A DNA stretch of 64,000 nucleotides from Streptomyces sp. S465. GTDB lineage: Bacteria > Actinomycetota > Actinomycetes > Streptomycetales > Streptomycetaceae. The position numbers and the translations under genes were made by a program. The notes under the pieces were generated by a model. The model was given only the letters and a program-made list of their open reading frames with translations, was not told where the DNA came from and made no database searches. The stretch covers positions 4,210,001 through 4,274,000 of the forward strand of contig NZ_CP114036.1 of the NCBI RefSeq assembly GCF_026898115.1, in the 5' to 3' direction. This document shows positions 1 through 7,527 of this stretch, piece after piece. Within the stretch, counting starts at the first letter, position 1. Each line of letters starts with the position of its first letter.

Positions 1-668
1 GGCCCAACGGCGCCGGTAAGACCACCACGCTGTCGATGATCACCGGCCTGCTGCGCCCGGACTCGGGGACCGTGGAGATCGGCGGTTACGACGTCTGGCG
101 GGACCCGGTCGAGGTCAAGGCGCGGATCGGGGTGCTGCCGGAGGGGCTCCGGATGTTCGAGCGGCTCTCCGGCCGGGAGCTGCTCACCTACATGGGACGG
201 CTGCGCGGGCTGCCCGGCGAGGAGGTCGACAAGCGCGCCACCCAGCTGCTGGACGTCCTGGATCTCGCGGGCTCCCAGAGCAAGCTGGTCATCGACTACT
301 CCACCGGGATGCGGAAGAAGATCGGCCTGGCCACCGCGCTGCTCCACAACCCCGAAGTCCTCTTCCTCGACGAGCCGTTCGAGGGCGTGGACCCGGTCTC
401 CGCCCAGACCATCCGCGGCGTCCTGGAGCGCTACACCCGCTCGGGCGCGACCGTCGTGTTCTCCAGCCATGTCATGGAGCTGGTGGAGTCGCTGTGCGAC
501 TGGGTCGCGGTGATCGCGAAAGGCCGGATCCGGGCCCACGGCCCGCTGGCCGAGGTGCGGGGCGACGCGCCCTCCCTCCAGAACGCCTTCCTGGAACTGG
601 TGGGCGCGAACCGGCGCCTGGCGGGCCAGAGCCAGAGCCTCGACTGGCTGGGCGGCGGCGCCCGATGA
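1..668 (+). CDS. ABC transporter ATP-binding protein (5' truncated by window edge)
   Basis: Nucleotide-binding subunit of an ABC exporter that hydrolyses ATP at the inner face of the membrane. The window opens inside the Walker A motif (PNGAGKTTT; codons in the frame starting at base 3), so the first ~40 residues are missing. Further motifs follow in order: the signature STGMRKK, Walker B VLFLDEP followed by the D-loop, and an H-loop histidine in SSHVME. The ~220 visible residues fit one domain of the usual size. The stop overlaps the next start as ATGA, so it is translationally coupled to the permease. The substrate cannot be told from sequence. Confidence 0.95.
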   Translation, partial: PNGAGKTTTLSMITGLLRPDSGTVEIGGYDVWRDPVEVKARIGVLPEGLRMFERLSGRELLTYMGRLRGLPGEEVDKRATQLLDVLDLAGSQSKLVIDYSTGMRKKIGLATALLHNPEVLFLDEPFEGVDPVSAQTIRGVLERYTRSGATVVFSSHVMELVESLCDWVAVIAKGRIRAHGPLAEVRGDAPSLQNAFLELVGANRRLAGQSQSLDWLGGGAR

Positions 669-2386
669 CGCTCACCGACCCGCTCGACGCCGGCGGTCCG
701 CCCGGCACCAAGGGCCCGTTCGACGCCAAGGGGCCGCTCGACGCCGCGGCGCCCGCGCCGCCCGCCGCCCCCACCGGCTCCCCCACCCCCGTCTTCGTCG
801 CGCTGAAGCTGACGCTGCTGCGCAACGGACTGCGCCAGTCGGCCGGCCGGCGGGCCGCGTATGTCTCCTCGATCGTGGTGACGCTGCTGTTCGCCGCGTT
901 GCAGTTGCTCGGTCTGGTGCTGCTGCGCGGCCACGCCCACGTCGACGCGCTGGTCACGGTGTTGACGGCGGTGCTGGCCCTCGGCTGGGCGGTGATGCCG
1001 CTGTTCTTCCCCGGCGGCGACGAGACCCTCGACCCGACCCGGCTGGTGATGCTGCCGCTGCGCCCGCGCTCGCTGATCACCGCGCTGCTGGTGTCCTCGC
1101 TGATCGGCATCGGTCCGCTGTTCACCGTGACCCTGGCGGCCGGTTCGGCCGTCGCCGTCGCGCATGGGGCGGCGGCCGCGGTGGCGGCGGCGGTCGCCGT
1201 GGTGCTCACGGTGTTGGTGTGCGTGGCGCTGGCCCGCGCCGTCGCAACGGCCAACACCCGCCTGCTGACCAGCCGCAAGGGCCGCGATCTGGCGCTGCTC
1301 AGCGGTCTGTTCGTGGCGATCGGCGCGCAGTTCGTGAACCTCGGGGCCCAGCAGCTCGGCGGCGAGAACGGCCTGGCCGTGCTGGAGCCGGCCGCGAAGG
1401 TGCTGCGCTGGGTGCCGCCCGCGGCGGCGGTCGACGCCGTCCAGGGCGTGAGCGACGGCGCCTACGGGGTCGCCGCCGCCCAGTTCGCCCTGACGGCGGG
1501 GGCGTTGGCGCTGCTGCTGTGGTGGTGGACGGGGAGCCTCACCCATCTGATGACCACCCCCGATGCCTCCACCCTCCAGGCGGTGGCCCCGCGCGCGCGG
1601 CGGCGCTCCGGGGCGGCCGGCACCCCGGACGCCTCGGGCCCGTTCGCCCGGCTGCTGCCCGCCGGCCGCACCGGCACGGTGCTGCTGCGGACGCTGCGCT
1701 ACGCCCTGCGGGACCCGAAGACCAAGTCGGCGTGGGTCACCTCGGTGGGTATCGGCCTGCTGCTGCCGGTCATCACCGCGGTCCAGGGCAATGGCTCGGT
1801 CTATACGGCGTGCTGGGCGTCGGGGCTGTTCGGCATGCAGATGTACAACCAGTTCGGGCAGGACACCTCCGCCTTCTGGATGGTCGCGCAGACGATCTCC
1901 TCGCGGCGTGACGCCTATCTGGAGCTGCGGGGGCGTGCGCTGGCACTCCTGTTGGTCGCGGTGCCGTACGTGGCGTTGGCGGTGGTCGGCTCCGGCTTCT
2001 TCCTGAAGGACTGGCCGGTCGTCCCCGAGGCGCTCGGGCTGGCGCTGGCGCTGCTCGGTTCGATGCTGGCGACCGGCGCCATGACCTCCGCGCTGGCCCC
2101 GTACTCCGTCCCGCAGGACAGCGGTTACAAGAACGTCGTCCCGGCACAGGTGGGGATCGCCTGGATCAGCATCTTCGGCGGCATGGCCGCGGGAGCCGTG
2201 CTGTGCGCACCGGTGCTGGGCCTGACGGTCTGGCTGCATCTGACCGGGGCGCACGGCTGGCTGTGGGTGGTGCTGCCGCTGGGCGCGGTGTACGGCGCGG
2301 CCATCGCGGAGACCGGTCTGCGGATGGCGGCGCCACGTCTGGCGGCGCGGCTGCCGGAGATCCTGGCGGCGGTCAGCAAGGGCTGA
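665..2386 (+). CDS. ABC transporter permease, multi-pass membrane protein
   Basis: Membrane partner of the preceding ATPase, 573 aa. I chose the ATG at 665 because it overlaps the upstream stop (ATGA) and begins a plausible soluble head; the longer open frame from 494 lies inside the ATPase gene. The first ~35 residues are Ala/Pro-rich. About 11-12 hydrophobic segments follow, with a cytoplasmic Arg-rich loop (ARRRSGAAG) near residue 315. Large single-polypeptide permeases of this kind are common in actinobacteria and usually annotated only as transporter. No substrate-specific motif is visible. Confidence 0.9.
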   Translation: MTLTDPLDAGGPPGTKGPFDAKGPLDAAAPAPPAAPTGSPTPVFVALKLTLLRNGLRQSAGRRAAYVSSIVVTLLFAALQLLGLVLLRGHAHVDALVTVLTAVLALGWAVMPLFFPGGDETLDPTRLVMLPLRPRSLITALLVSSLIGIGPLFTVTLAAGSAVAVAHGAAAAVAAAVAVVLTVLVCVALARAVATANTRLLTSRKGRDLALLSGLFVAIGAQFVNLGAQQLGGENGLAVLEPAAKVLRWVPPAAAVDAVQGVSDGAYGVAAAQFALTAGALALLLWWWTGSLTHLMTTPDASTLQAVAPRARRRSGAAGTPDASGPFARLLPAGRTGTVLLRTLRYALRDPKTKSAWVTSVGIGLLLPVITAVQGNGSVYTACWASGLFGMQMYNQFGQDTSAFWMVAQTISSRRDAYLELRGRALALLLVAVPYVALAVVGSGFFLKDWPVVPEALGLALALLGSMLATGAMTSALAPYSVPQDSGYKNVVPAQVGIAWISIFGGMAAGAVLCAPVLGLTVWLHLTGAHGWLWVVLPLGAVYGAAIAETGLRMAAPRLAARLPEILAAVSKG

Positions 2387-2403
2387 GCCACGGGAACGGA
2401 CGA

Positions 2404-2443
2404 CGGCGGGGCCGGGGCCTGGACAGGGGCTCCGGCCCCGCCG
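2404..2443. terminator. Bidirectional hairpin between convergent genes
   Basis: A near-perfect 16-bp stem (arms 2404-2419 and 2428-2443, one G-U pair) with an 8-nt loop lies just after the permease stop. It also serves the convergent gene ending at 2495. There is no T-run, as is usual for Streptomyces terminators. Confidence 0.75.
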
Positions 2444-2494
2444 CACGGCGGTGCCGCGCCGCACCGCCCGCGCCCCACTGCCGTAACGTTCCGG

Positions 2495-2839
2495 CTAGTC
2501 GAGGTACTGGCTGTAGACCCAGCCTTTGGTCCCGGCCCGGATTCCCGAGGTGGTCCGCTTGAGGATCTTTCCGTAGGACCAGCTCTTCTCAAAGCCCCGG
2601 GTGCGGCAGAAGTACCGGAAGGCATCGCCCCGGTAAAGCGTCCCGATAACGCGGTACCGCTTTCCCGGTCCGGTACGGAATTGCGCTCCACTGGTCGAGA
2701 CCTTGAAATCGACATCCGGGGAATTGAACTGACACGCCGATGAGCCCACCGCCGACGCCGTCGGTGCCAGGGCCACCGAACCGCCCAGTATCAGCGCCGC
2801 CGAGACCACGACCATCGAGGCTTTACGTTTGATCTGCAC
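2495..2839 (-). CDS. Small secreted SH3-like protein
   Basis: Predicted exported protein of 114 aa. The GTG start at 2839 is preceded by GGGGGTGA and gives a textbook signal peptide: KRK, a hydrophobic core (MVVVSAALILGGSVAL) and a signal peptidase site near ASA-VG. The mature part is about 80 residues, with FRTGPGKRYRVIGTLYRGD and GWVYSQYLD typical of bacterial SH3 (SH3b) domains. Two cysteines (SSACQF and RYFCRT) could form a disulfide. A wall- or matrix-binding role is inferred from family resemblance only. The longer open frame to 2956 would spoil the signal peptide, so I rejected it. Confidence 0.8.
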   Translation of the reverse strand: MQIKRKASMVVVSAALILGGSVALAPTASAVGSSACQFNSPDVDFKVSTSGAQFRTGPGKRYRVIGTLYRGDAFRYFCRTRGFEKSWSYGKILKRTTSGIRAGTKGWVYSQYLD

Positions 2840-2901
2840 GCAATCACCCCCGCGATCGGTTGATTCACTTGATCCACTTGCTTCGTTGCGCGGCGAAGAG
2901 C

Positions 2902-2907
2902 GTAGCA
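2902..2907 (-). promoter_or_regulatory. -10 element for the SH3-like gene
   Basis: TACGCT reading on the minus strand lies about 60 nt before the GTG start, in a locally AT-richer stretch (2850-2905) that contrasts with its surroundings. No convincing -35 is visible. Confidence 0.35.
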
Positions 2908-2959
2908 CCCGGCAATCCGGAGTCTCCGGTCCCAGCACGGGGAAAAGCGGGGGCAATTG

Positions 2960-4147
2960 TCAGCCGAGTGCCTCCGGGGTGAGTCCCGCCGCATCCGTAT
3001 GGCCCGACAGCGCCATCGTCAGCTCGAACTCGGCCAGCAGGGCGCGGATCACATGCTCCACCCCCGGCTGCCCGTCCAGCCCCAGCCCATAGGCGTACGG
3101 CCGGCCCAGCAGCACCGCGCGGGCGCCGAGGGCGAGCGCCTTGAACACGTCGTCACCGGTGCGCACCCCGCTGTCGAAAAGCACCGCCAACCGGTCGCCG
3201 ACCGCCGCCACCACCCCGGGCAGCGCGTCGGCCGCCCCGATCGAACCGCCCACCTGGCGGCCGCCGTGGTTGGAGACGACGACGCCGTCCATCCCCGCCT
3301 CCTGCGCGCGGCGGGCGTCGTCGGGGTGCAGCACCCCCTTCAGCACGATCGGACCGTCCCAGTGCTCCCGCAGGAACGCCAGGTCCTGCCATGTCTTCCC
3401 GGGGTCGCCGAACATCCGCACGAAGTGCAGCACCGCGGCGTCCCGGTCCTCGTGGACCGGCTTGGCCAGCCCGGCCTGGAACGCCGGATCGGTGAAGTAG
3501 TTGGCGGTGCCCACACCGCGCAGGAACGGCAGATACGCCTGGTCGAGATCGCGCGGCCGCCAGGCCAGCAGCGGGGTGTCGAGGGTCACCACGAGGACCG
3601 TGAAACCACATGCCCTCGCCCGGCTCAGAAAGCTCCTGGTGACCTCGCGGTCCTTGCCCCAGTACAGCTGGAACCACCGCTCACCGTCGCCCATCGCCTC
3701 CGCGACCCGCTCCATCGGCGTACTGGACGCCGAGGACAGGATGAACGGCACGCCCTGCGCCGCGGCGGCGCGGGCCGCCGCGCACTCCGCCTCCGGGTGC
3801 ATGATCGACAGCACGCCGATGGGCGCGAGCGCGAGCGGCGCGGGCAGCCGGGCGCCGAACAGCTCGACCGACAGATCCCGCCGCCGTACGTCACGGAGCA
3901 TCCGCGGCACGATCCGATGCCGGTCCAGCGCCGCCCGGTTGGCCCGCTCGGTGCTGCCGTTGCCCGCGCTGCCCGCGACATAGCCCACCGGTCCCGGCCC
4001 CAGCCGCGCCTCGGCCAGCTCCTCGAGCCGGGTCGGATCGGCGGGCAGCCGGGGGACGGCGCCGGTCATTCCGTTCAGATAGATCTCGTACTGAAAGGCC
4101 GCCCAGTCCCTGCCGGGTTCCGGATCCGTGACGTCGCCGCCGATCAT
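2960..4147 (-). CDS. FMN-dependent alpha-hydroxy-acid oxidase, lactate 2-monooxygenase-like
   Basis: Flavoprotein of 395 aa that oxidises an L-2-hydroxy acid; closest in my judgement to lactate 2-monooxygenase (lactate + O2 to acetate + CO2 + H2O). Family signatures are visible: LAPIGVLSIMHPEAE near the N-terminus, ILSSASSTPME, the Gln/Tyr flavin-contact stretch WFQLYWGKD, LKGVLHPDDA with the flavin Lys, and the active-site block GVVVSNHGGRQVGGS with catalytic His and substrate-binding Arg. The start at 4147 has AAGGG six bases upstream. The exact 2-hydroxy-acid substrate is inferred. A palindrome in the upstream promoter suggests a dedicated repressor. Confidence 0.9.
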   Translation of the reverse strand: MIGGDVTDPEPGRDWAAFQYEIYLNGMTGAVPRLPADPTRLEELAEARLGPGPVGYVAGSAGNGSTERANRAALDRHRIVPRMLRDVRRRDLSVELFGARLPAPLALAPIGVLSIMHPEAECAAARAAAAQGVPFILSSASSTPMERVAEAMGDGERWFQLYWGKDREVTRSFLSRARACGFTVLVVTLDTPLLAWRPRDLDQAYLPFLRGVGTANYFTDPAFQAGLAKPVHEDRDAAVLHFVRMFGDPGKTWQDLAFLREHWDGPIVLKGVLHPDDARRAQEAGMDGVVVSNHGGRQVGGSIGAADALPGVVAAVGDRLAVLFDSGVRTGDDVFKALALGARAVLLGRPYAYGLGLDGQPGVEHVIRALLAEFELTMALSGHTDAAGLTPEALG

Positions 4148-4164
4148 GCGCTTCCCTTCGTCTG

Positions 4165-4194
4165 CCCATGCCCATGCCCATGCCCGTGTCCATG
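4165..4194 (+). repeat. Short CCCATG tandem repeat
   Basis: Four CCCATG-like hexamers (the last is CCCGTG) sit in the 5' leader of the hydroxy-acid oxidase. It looks like a slippage-prone microsatellite. No function is evident. Confidence 0.6.
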
Positions 4195-4231
4195 ACGGGT
4201 CGATTTCTCATTGCCGGAGGAGAGGAGAGGA

Positions 4232-4265
4232 CTCGTAGGATCGACGAACCGTCGATCGTGTTCAA
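4232..4265 (-). promoter_or_regulatory. Promoter with embedded operator palindrome for the hydroxy-acid oxidase gene
   Basis: On the minus strand TTGAAC (4265-4260) fits a -35 box and the CCTACG region around 4234-4240 fits a -10 box. Between them is a perfect 7-bp inverted repeat GATCGAC-gaacc-GTCGATC (4239-4257). A repressor there would block RNA polymerase directly. GntR/LldR-type lactate regulators would be logical, but no regulator gene is adjacent. Confidence 0.5.
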
Positions 4266-4303
4266 GAGGCGTTGCGTTCAAGGGGGCGAAGCGGGACCAG
4301 CCG

Positions 4304-5173
4304 CTAGACGGGCAGGACGGAGGCCAGGAACGGCTCCACGGCGCGGCGCCACCCGTCCGGCTGGTCGTAGTGGACGAGATGACCGGCGTCGGCCACCTCC
4401 GCATACTGACCGCGGGGCAGCACGCGGACCATCTCCTGCGCCTCCGCACGGCCCAACTCACCGTCCGGCCCGCGCACGACTAGGGTGGGGCACTCGACCA
4501 GCGCCAGCTCCTCCCAATGGGCGTCATGCACCCAGGCCTCACGGGCCTTCAGCATCTGACGGCAGGAGAAGACGGGGCGCCAGCCGTCCGAGCGCTCGGC
4601 CATGACCTCGGCGAAGAAATCGCCCCGGGACGGATTCGGCCGCTCCAGCGTCGGATCGTCCTCACCGAACCACTTGCGCACGTCGGCGAGGGTCGCGAAC
4701 GGCACCGGCCAGGAGCGGAACCAGTCGGCCCACTCACGCTGGGAGGCGGCGCCCAGGGCCGAGGCCCGCATATCACTGATGACCAGCGCCCGGACCAGAT
4801 CGGGCCGACGGGCGGCGAGCTGCCAGGCGGTGAGGGCACCCATGGCATGGCCGATCAGGGTCACCGGGGCGAGGCCGAGCTGCTCCACGGCCGCCTCGGC
4901 GTCGTCCACATAGGTGGAGCGGTCGAACGGCCCCTCGGCCGGCCGCTCGCTGCGGCCGTGGCCGCGCTGGTCCAGGGCGACCGCCCGATGGCGGGTGGCG
5001 AGCCAGCGGGCCGTCTCCGCCCAGTGGGCGGCGCGGCCCAACAGCCCATGGAGCAACAGCACTCCGGGCCCCGGCGCTTCCTCGCGGCCGCTGCCCGCCT
5101 TGGGCGGATCGGTGAACTCCCAGGCGGCGAGCCGCACACCGCCGGCCCCGCTCACATCGATGCGTCGCACCAT
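4304..5173 (-). CDS. Alpha/beta-hydrolase fold protein with Ala in place of the nucleophilic Ser
   Basis: Cytoplasmic alpha/beta-hydrolase fold protein, 289 aa from ATG 5173 (GGAGG upstream; GTG 5185 is an alternative). Fold landmarks are LLLHGLLGRAAHW (oxyanion loop), ALDQRGHGRS, the nucleophile-elbow position LIGHAMGALTAW, a late acidic region VVRGPDGEL, and the C-terminal histidine ADAGHLVHYD. The elbow should read G-x-S-x-G but here the codon at 4844-4846 is GCC (Ala110). As written the protein has no serine nucleophile and may be a non-hydrolytic binder, a divergent enzyme, or carry a point mutation or sequencing error. Function unknown. Confidence 0.85.
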   Translation of the reverse strand: MVRRIDVSGAGGVRLAAWEFTDPPKAGSGREEAPGPGVLLLHGLLGRAAHWAETARWLATRHRAVALDQRGHGRSERPAEGPFDRSTYVDDAEAAVEQLGLAPVTLIGHAMGALTAWQLAARRPDLVRALVISDMRASALGAASQREWADWFRSWPVPFATLADVRKWFGEDDPTLERPNPSRGDFFAEVMAERSDGWRPVFSCRQMLKAREAWVHDAHWEELALVECPTLVVRGPDGELGRAEAQEMVRVLPRGQYAEVADAGHLVHYDQPDGWRRAVEPFLASVLPV

Positions 5174-5199
5174 GAGGTCTGGCACCTCCAACCCTCTCT

Positions 5200-5225
5200 C
5201 GAACGCCCTCACAGTATCGAACTCG
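5200..5225 (-). promoter_or_regulatory. Candidate promoter of the hydrolase gene
   Basis: On the minus strand GATACT (around 5208-5213) makes a reasonable -10. A direct repeat of TTCGA(A/T)AC lies just upstream. The distance to the start is ~35 nt. Confidence 0.4.
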
Positions 5226-5392
5226 TATTCGAACATGCCGCTGTCGCGGCTCAACACCCCTCATTCGAGTGACCACGCCCAGGGATTGATCGTCTGCGCC
5301 ACGGGGAGACAGCTAGCGGGAGGCGGACTGCTCGGGGAAGGGAGTCCGCGGGGGAGGACCCTGAGAGCTCGGGGCTCCGGGTCACCAGGGTC

Positions 5393-5434
5393 CCGGGTCG
5401 CACCGGCCGCGTTCGCACGGCCGGTGCGACCCGG
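5393..5434. terminator. Long perfect hairpin
   Basis: A perfect 17-bp stem (5393-5409 with 5418-5434) with an 8-nt loop lies in the 676-bp gene-free gap between the hydrolase start and the iron-regulator stop. It fits a terminator for the regulator transcript, though it is ~420 nt past that stop. Confidence 0.6.
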
Positions 5435-5460
5435 AGCCCGGCGGGGGACATGGGGAAGCG

Positions 5461-5490
5461 GGGCCCCGGCACCCGACGGCACCGGGGCCC
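5461..5490. terminator. Second hairpin in the same gap
   Basis: A nine-base-pair stem (GGGCCCCGG at 5461-5469 with its complement at 5482-5490) lies 27 nt beyond the first hairpin. The rest of the gap (5491-5849) shows only GC-rich non-coding sequence and a purine-rich run near 5810-5850. Confidence 0.4.
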
Positions 5491-5849
5491 TCGCTGAAGC
5501 GCACCCCCTCGACGGCACACTCCCTCGGCGCCACAGCCCCTCGGGCCCACCCGAGCCCCCCTCCCCTGACGACCTGAGCGTCAGCGACAGCGTCGCACGC
5601 GTCGGCCGCGCCCGCTCGGTTTCCCTCGACTCCGGTTTCGGAAAAATCCGTCGTCGCAGGTCGTGACGGCCGAATCAACTGAACGGGGTGTATCGGTCAG
5701 CGTGTCGGCACGCGGAGCGGTGTGGGTGGTGCGGAGTGCGGTCGCGAGGGGCCCGCCGGTCAGGGGGCGGGGAAGAGGGCGAGCGGGCACTGGGGGCCGG
5801 CGGGAGGCAGGAAGGGGCGAAAGGGGCGAAGAGGCAGAAAAGGCTCGGG

Positions 5850-6542
5850 TCAGCGCTTCGCCACGAAGACGTGCGAGGCGATGTCCGCCTCCAGCTCCGC
5901 CGCCTCACCGCTGCTGCCCACCAGCACTCCGCCCGGCGACTCGGTGACGCTCACCACGGAGCCCGGCTGCACCCCGGCCCGCCGCAGCGTGTACATCACC
6001 TGGGCGTCCGCCTGGATGGGCTCGCCGATGCGGCGCACCACCACCGTCTTGCCCTCGGAGCCGGGCTCCAACTCCCGCAGGCTCACCATGGACTCGTCCA
6101 GGAACGGATCGACCTCGGCCTTCTCGCCCAGCTCCTCCAGGCCCGGAATCGGGTTTCCGTACGGCGACTCGGTCGGATGGCGGAGCAGCTCCAGGACACG
6201 CCGCTCCACCGCCTCGCTCATCACATGCTCCCAGCGGCACGCCTCGGCGTGGACCTGCTCCCACTCCAGCCCGATCACGTCGACGAGCAGGCACTCCGCG
6301 AGCCGGTGCTTGCGCATCACCCGCGTGGCCAGCCGACGGCCCTCCTCGGTCAGCTCCAGGTGCCGGTCGCCCGCGACGGTGACCAGCCCGTCGCGCTCCA
6401 TCCGCGCCACCGTCTGGCTGACCGTCGGACCGCTCTGCTCGAGCCGCTCGGCGATCCGGGCGCGCATGGGGACCACGCCCTCCTCCTCGAGCTCGAGGAT
6501 GGTGCGGAGATACATCTCCGTGGTGTCGATCAGTCCGGACAT
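5850..6542 (-). CDS. dmdR1: Iron-dependent transcriptional repressor, DtxR/IdeR family (DmdR1-like)
   Basis: Metal-activated DNA-binding repressor of siderophore and iron-uptake genes, 230 aa from ATG 6542. The N-terminal winged helix (MSGLIDTTEMYLRTI... VSQTVARMERDGL) is followed by the dimerisation/metal-binding domain, with HRLAECLLVDVIGLEWEQVH, the C-x-x-E ancillary ligands in EACRWEHVMSEAVE and HPTESPYGNPIPG. A C-terminal SH3-like domain (VVRRIGEPIQADAQVMYTLR) completes the full-length IdeR architecture. Length and sequence match DmdR1 as I remember it from S. coelicolor. I searched its own upstream region by eye and saw no classic iron box. Confidence 0.93.
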   Translation of the reverse strand: MSGLIDTTEMYLRTILELEEEGVVPMRARIAERLEQSGPTVSQTVARMERDGLVTVAGDRHLELTEEGRRLATRVMRKHRLAECLLVDVIGLEWEQVHAEACRWEHVMSEAVERRVLELLRHPTESPYGNPIPGLEELGEKAEVDPFLDESMVSLRELEPGSEGKTVVVRRIGEPIQADAQVMYTLRRAGVQPGSVVSVTESPGGVLVGSSGEAAELEADIASHVFVAKR

Positions 6543-6604
6543 GCGTGCCCCTCGATGTGTCGTGCGGTGGCCCTCAACCAATTCTGACGCATCCCACCGA
6601 CAAC

Positions 6605-6621
6605 GGGGCCGAGTCGGCCCC
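6605..6621. promoter_or_regulatory. Short GC palindrome in the divergent promoter region
   Basis: GGGGCC-gagtc-GGCCCC lies between the divergent iron regulator and SIS gene. It could be an operator or a hairpin; no further evidence. Confidence 0.3.
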
Positions 6622-6647
6622 TTCCGCCGCAAGGGGCCGGACTGCTA

Positions 6648-6653
6648 TTGACA
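6648..6653 (+). promoter_or_regulatory. -35 box TTGACA upstream of the SIS gene
   Basis: A perfect TTGACA lies 41 nt before the chosen start. Candidate -10 hexamers ACCTAC (6668-6673) or TACATG (6673-6678) follow. The transcript would then start very near the ribosome-binding site. Confidence 0.4.
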
Positions 6654-6693
6654 GCGTCATGATCGGAACACCTACATGGAAGGTCACGCGTTG

Positions 6694-7449
6694 ATGAGCG
6701 AGTCCAAGCAGGCCGGGCAATTCTTCGACGCGGCCATCGGCCTGCTGCGGCAGGTGCGGGACGAAGAAGGCGAGCATATCGCCGCGGCGGGCACCCTGAT
6801 CGCCGATACCGTCGTCTCGGGCGGCCGCCTCTTCACGTTCGGCGCCGGGCACTCCTCCCTGCCCGCCCAGGACGTCGTCTACCGCGCGGGCGGGCTGGCG
6901 CTGATGAACCTGCTGCCGGTGCCGGGGATGGTGGGCGTGGACGTCATGCCCGCCACGCTGGGCAGCGCGCTCGAACGCGTCGACGGACTCGCCACGACCG
7001 TCCTCGACAGCAGCCCGCTCGGGGCCGGGGACCTGCTGTTCGTGATCTCGCTGTCCGGGCGCAACGTCCTGCCCGTGGAGATGGCGACGAGCGCGCGGCA
7101 GCGCGGTGTCACGGTGATCGGGGTGACATCGGTCGGCTACGCGACCGGCACGACCTCGCGCAACTCCTCCGGTGGCTTCCTGAAGGACCACTGCGATCTG
7201 GTCATCGACAACAAGATCCCGGTCGGGGACGCGGAGCTCACGGCGGACGGCGTGGGCGCGCCCTTCGCGCCCGCGTCCACGGTGGTGACGAGCGCGATCA
7301 TGCAGTCCGTGGTGGCGGCGGCGGTCGGGGAACTGGCCGAGCGGGGGATCGAGCCGCCCATGCTGAGGTCGGGGAACGTGGACGGCGGCCACGAGTGGAA
7401 CCGCAAGGTGATGACCGAGTACCGGGACCGGATCTTCTACCAGCGGTGA
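6694..7449 (+). CDS. SIS-domain phosphosugar-binding protein (UPF0309 family)
   Basis: Predicted cytoplasmic sugar-phosphate isomerase/binding protein, 251 aa. ATG 6694 is preferred because GGAAGG lies ten bases upstream; ATG 6676 would add six residues. A single SIS domain spans most of the protein, with the phosphate-binding stretch FTFGAGHSSLPAQD near residue 45, FVISLSGRNVLPVEMA near residue 120 and a C-terminal SGNVDGGHEWNRK typical of this family. The actual sugar is unknown. It is divergent from the iron regulator and convergent with the PAS gene. Confidence 0.85.
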   Translation: MSESKQAGQFFDAAIGLLRQVRDEEGEHIAAAGTLIADTVVSGGRLFTFGAGHSSLPAQDVVYRAGGLALMNLLPVPGMVGVDVMPATLGSALERVDGLATTVLDSSPLGAGDLLFVISLSGRNVLPVEMATSARQRGVTVIGVTSVGYATGTTSRNSSGGFLKDHCDLVIDNKIPVGDAELTADGVGAPFAPASTVVTSAIMQSVVAAAVGELAERGIEPPMLRSGNVDGGHEWNRKVMTEYRDRIFYQR

Positions 7450-7527
7450 TACCGGCGGTGATTCCAGCGGTCCGTCTCGGCGGTCGTCTCAGCGGTGATC
7501 GCTTGCCGGCGCGCCGTTCGGTGACCT

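Noticed and set aside
431..2464. 677-codon minus-strand open frame
   Set aside because: Antisense to the ABC exporter genes; composition is Arg/Gln/Gly shadow.
6543..6693. Iron box for DmdR1 autoregulation
   Set aside because: Looked for the TTAGGTTAGGCTCACCTAA-type motif on both strands and saw no match.
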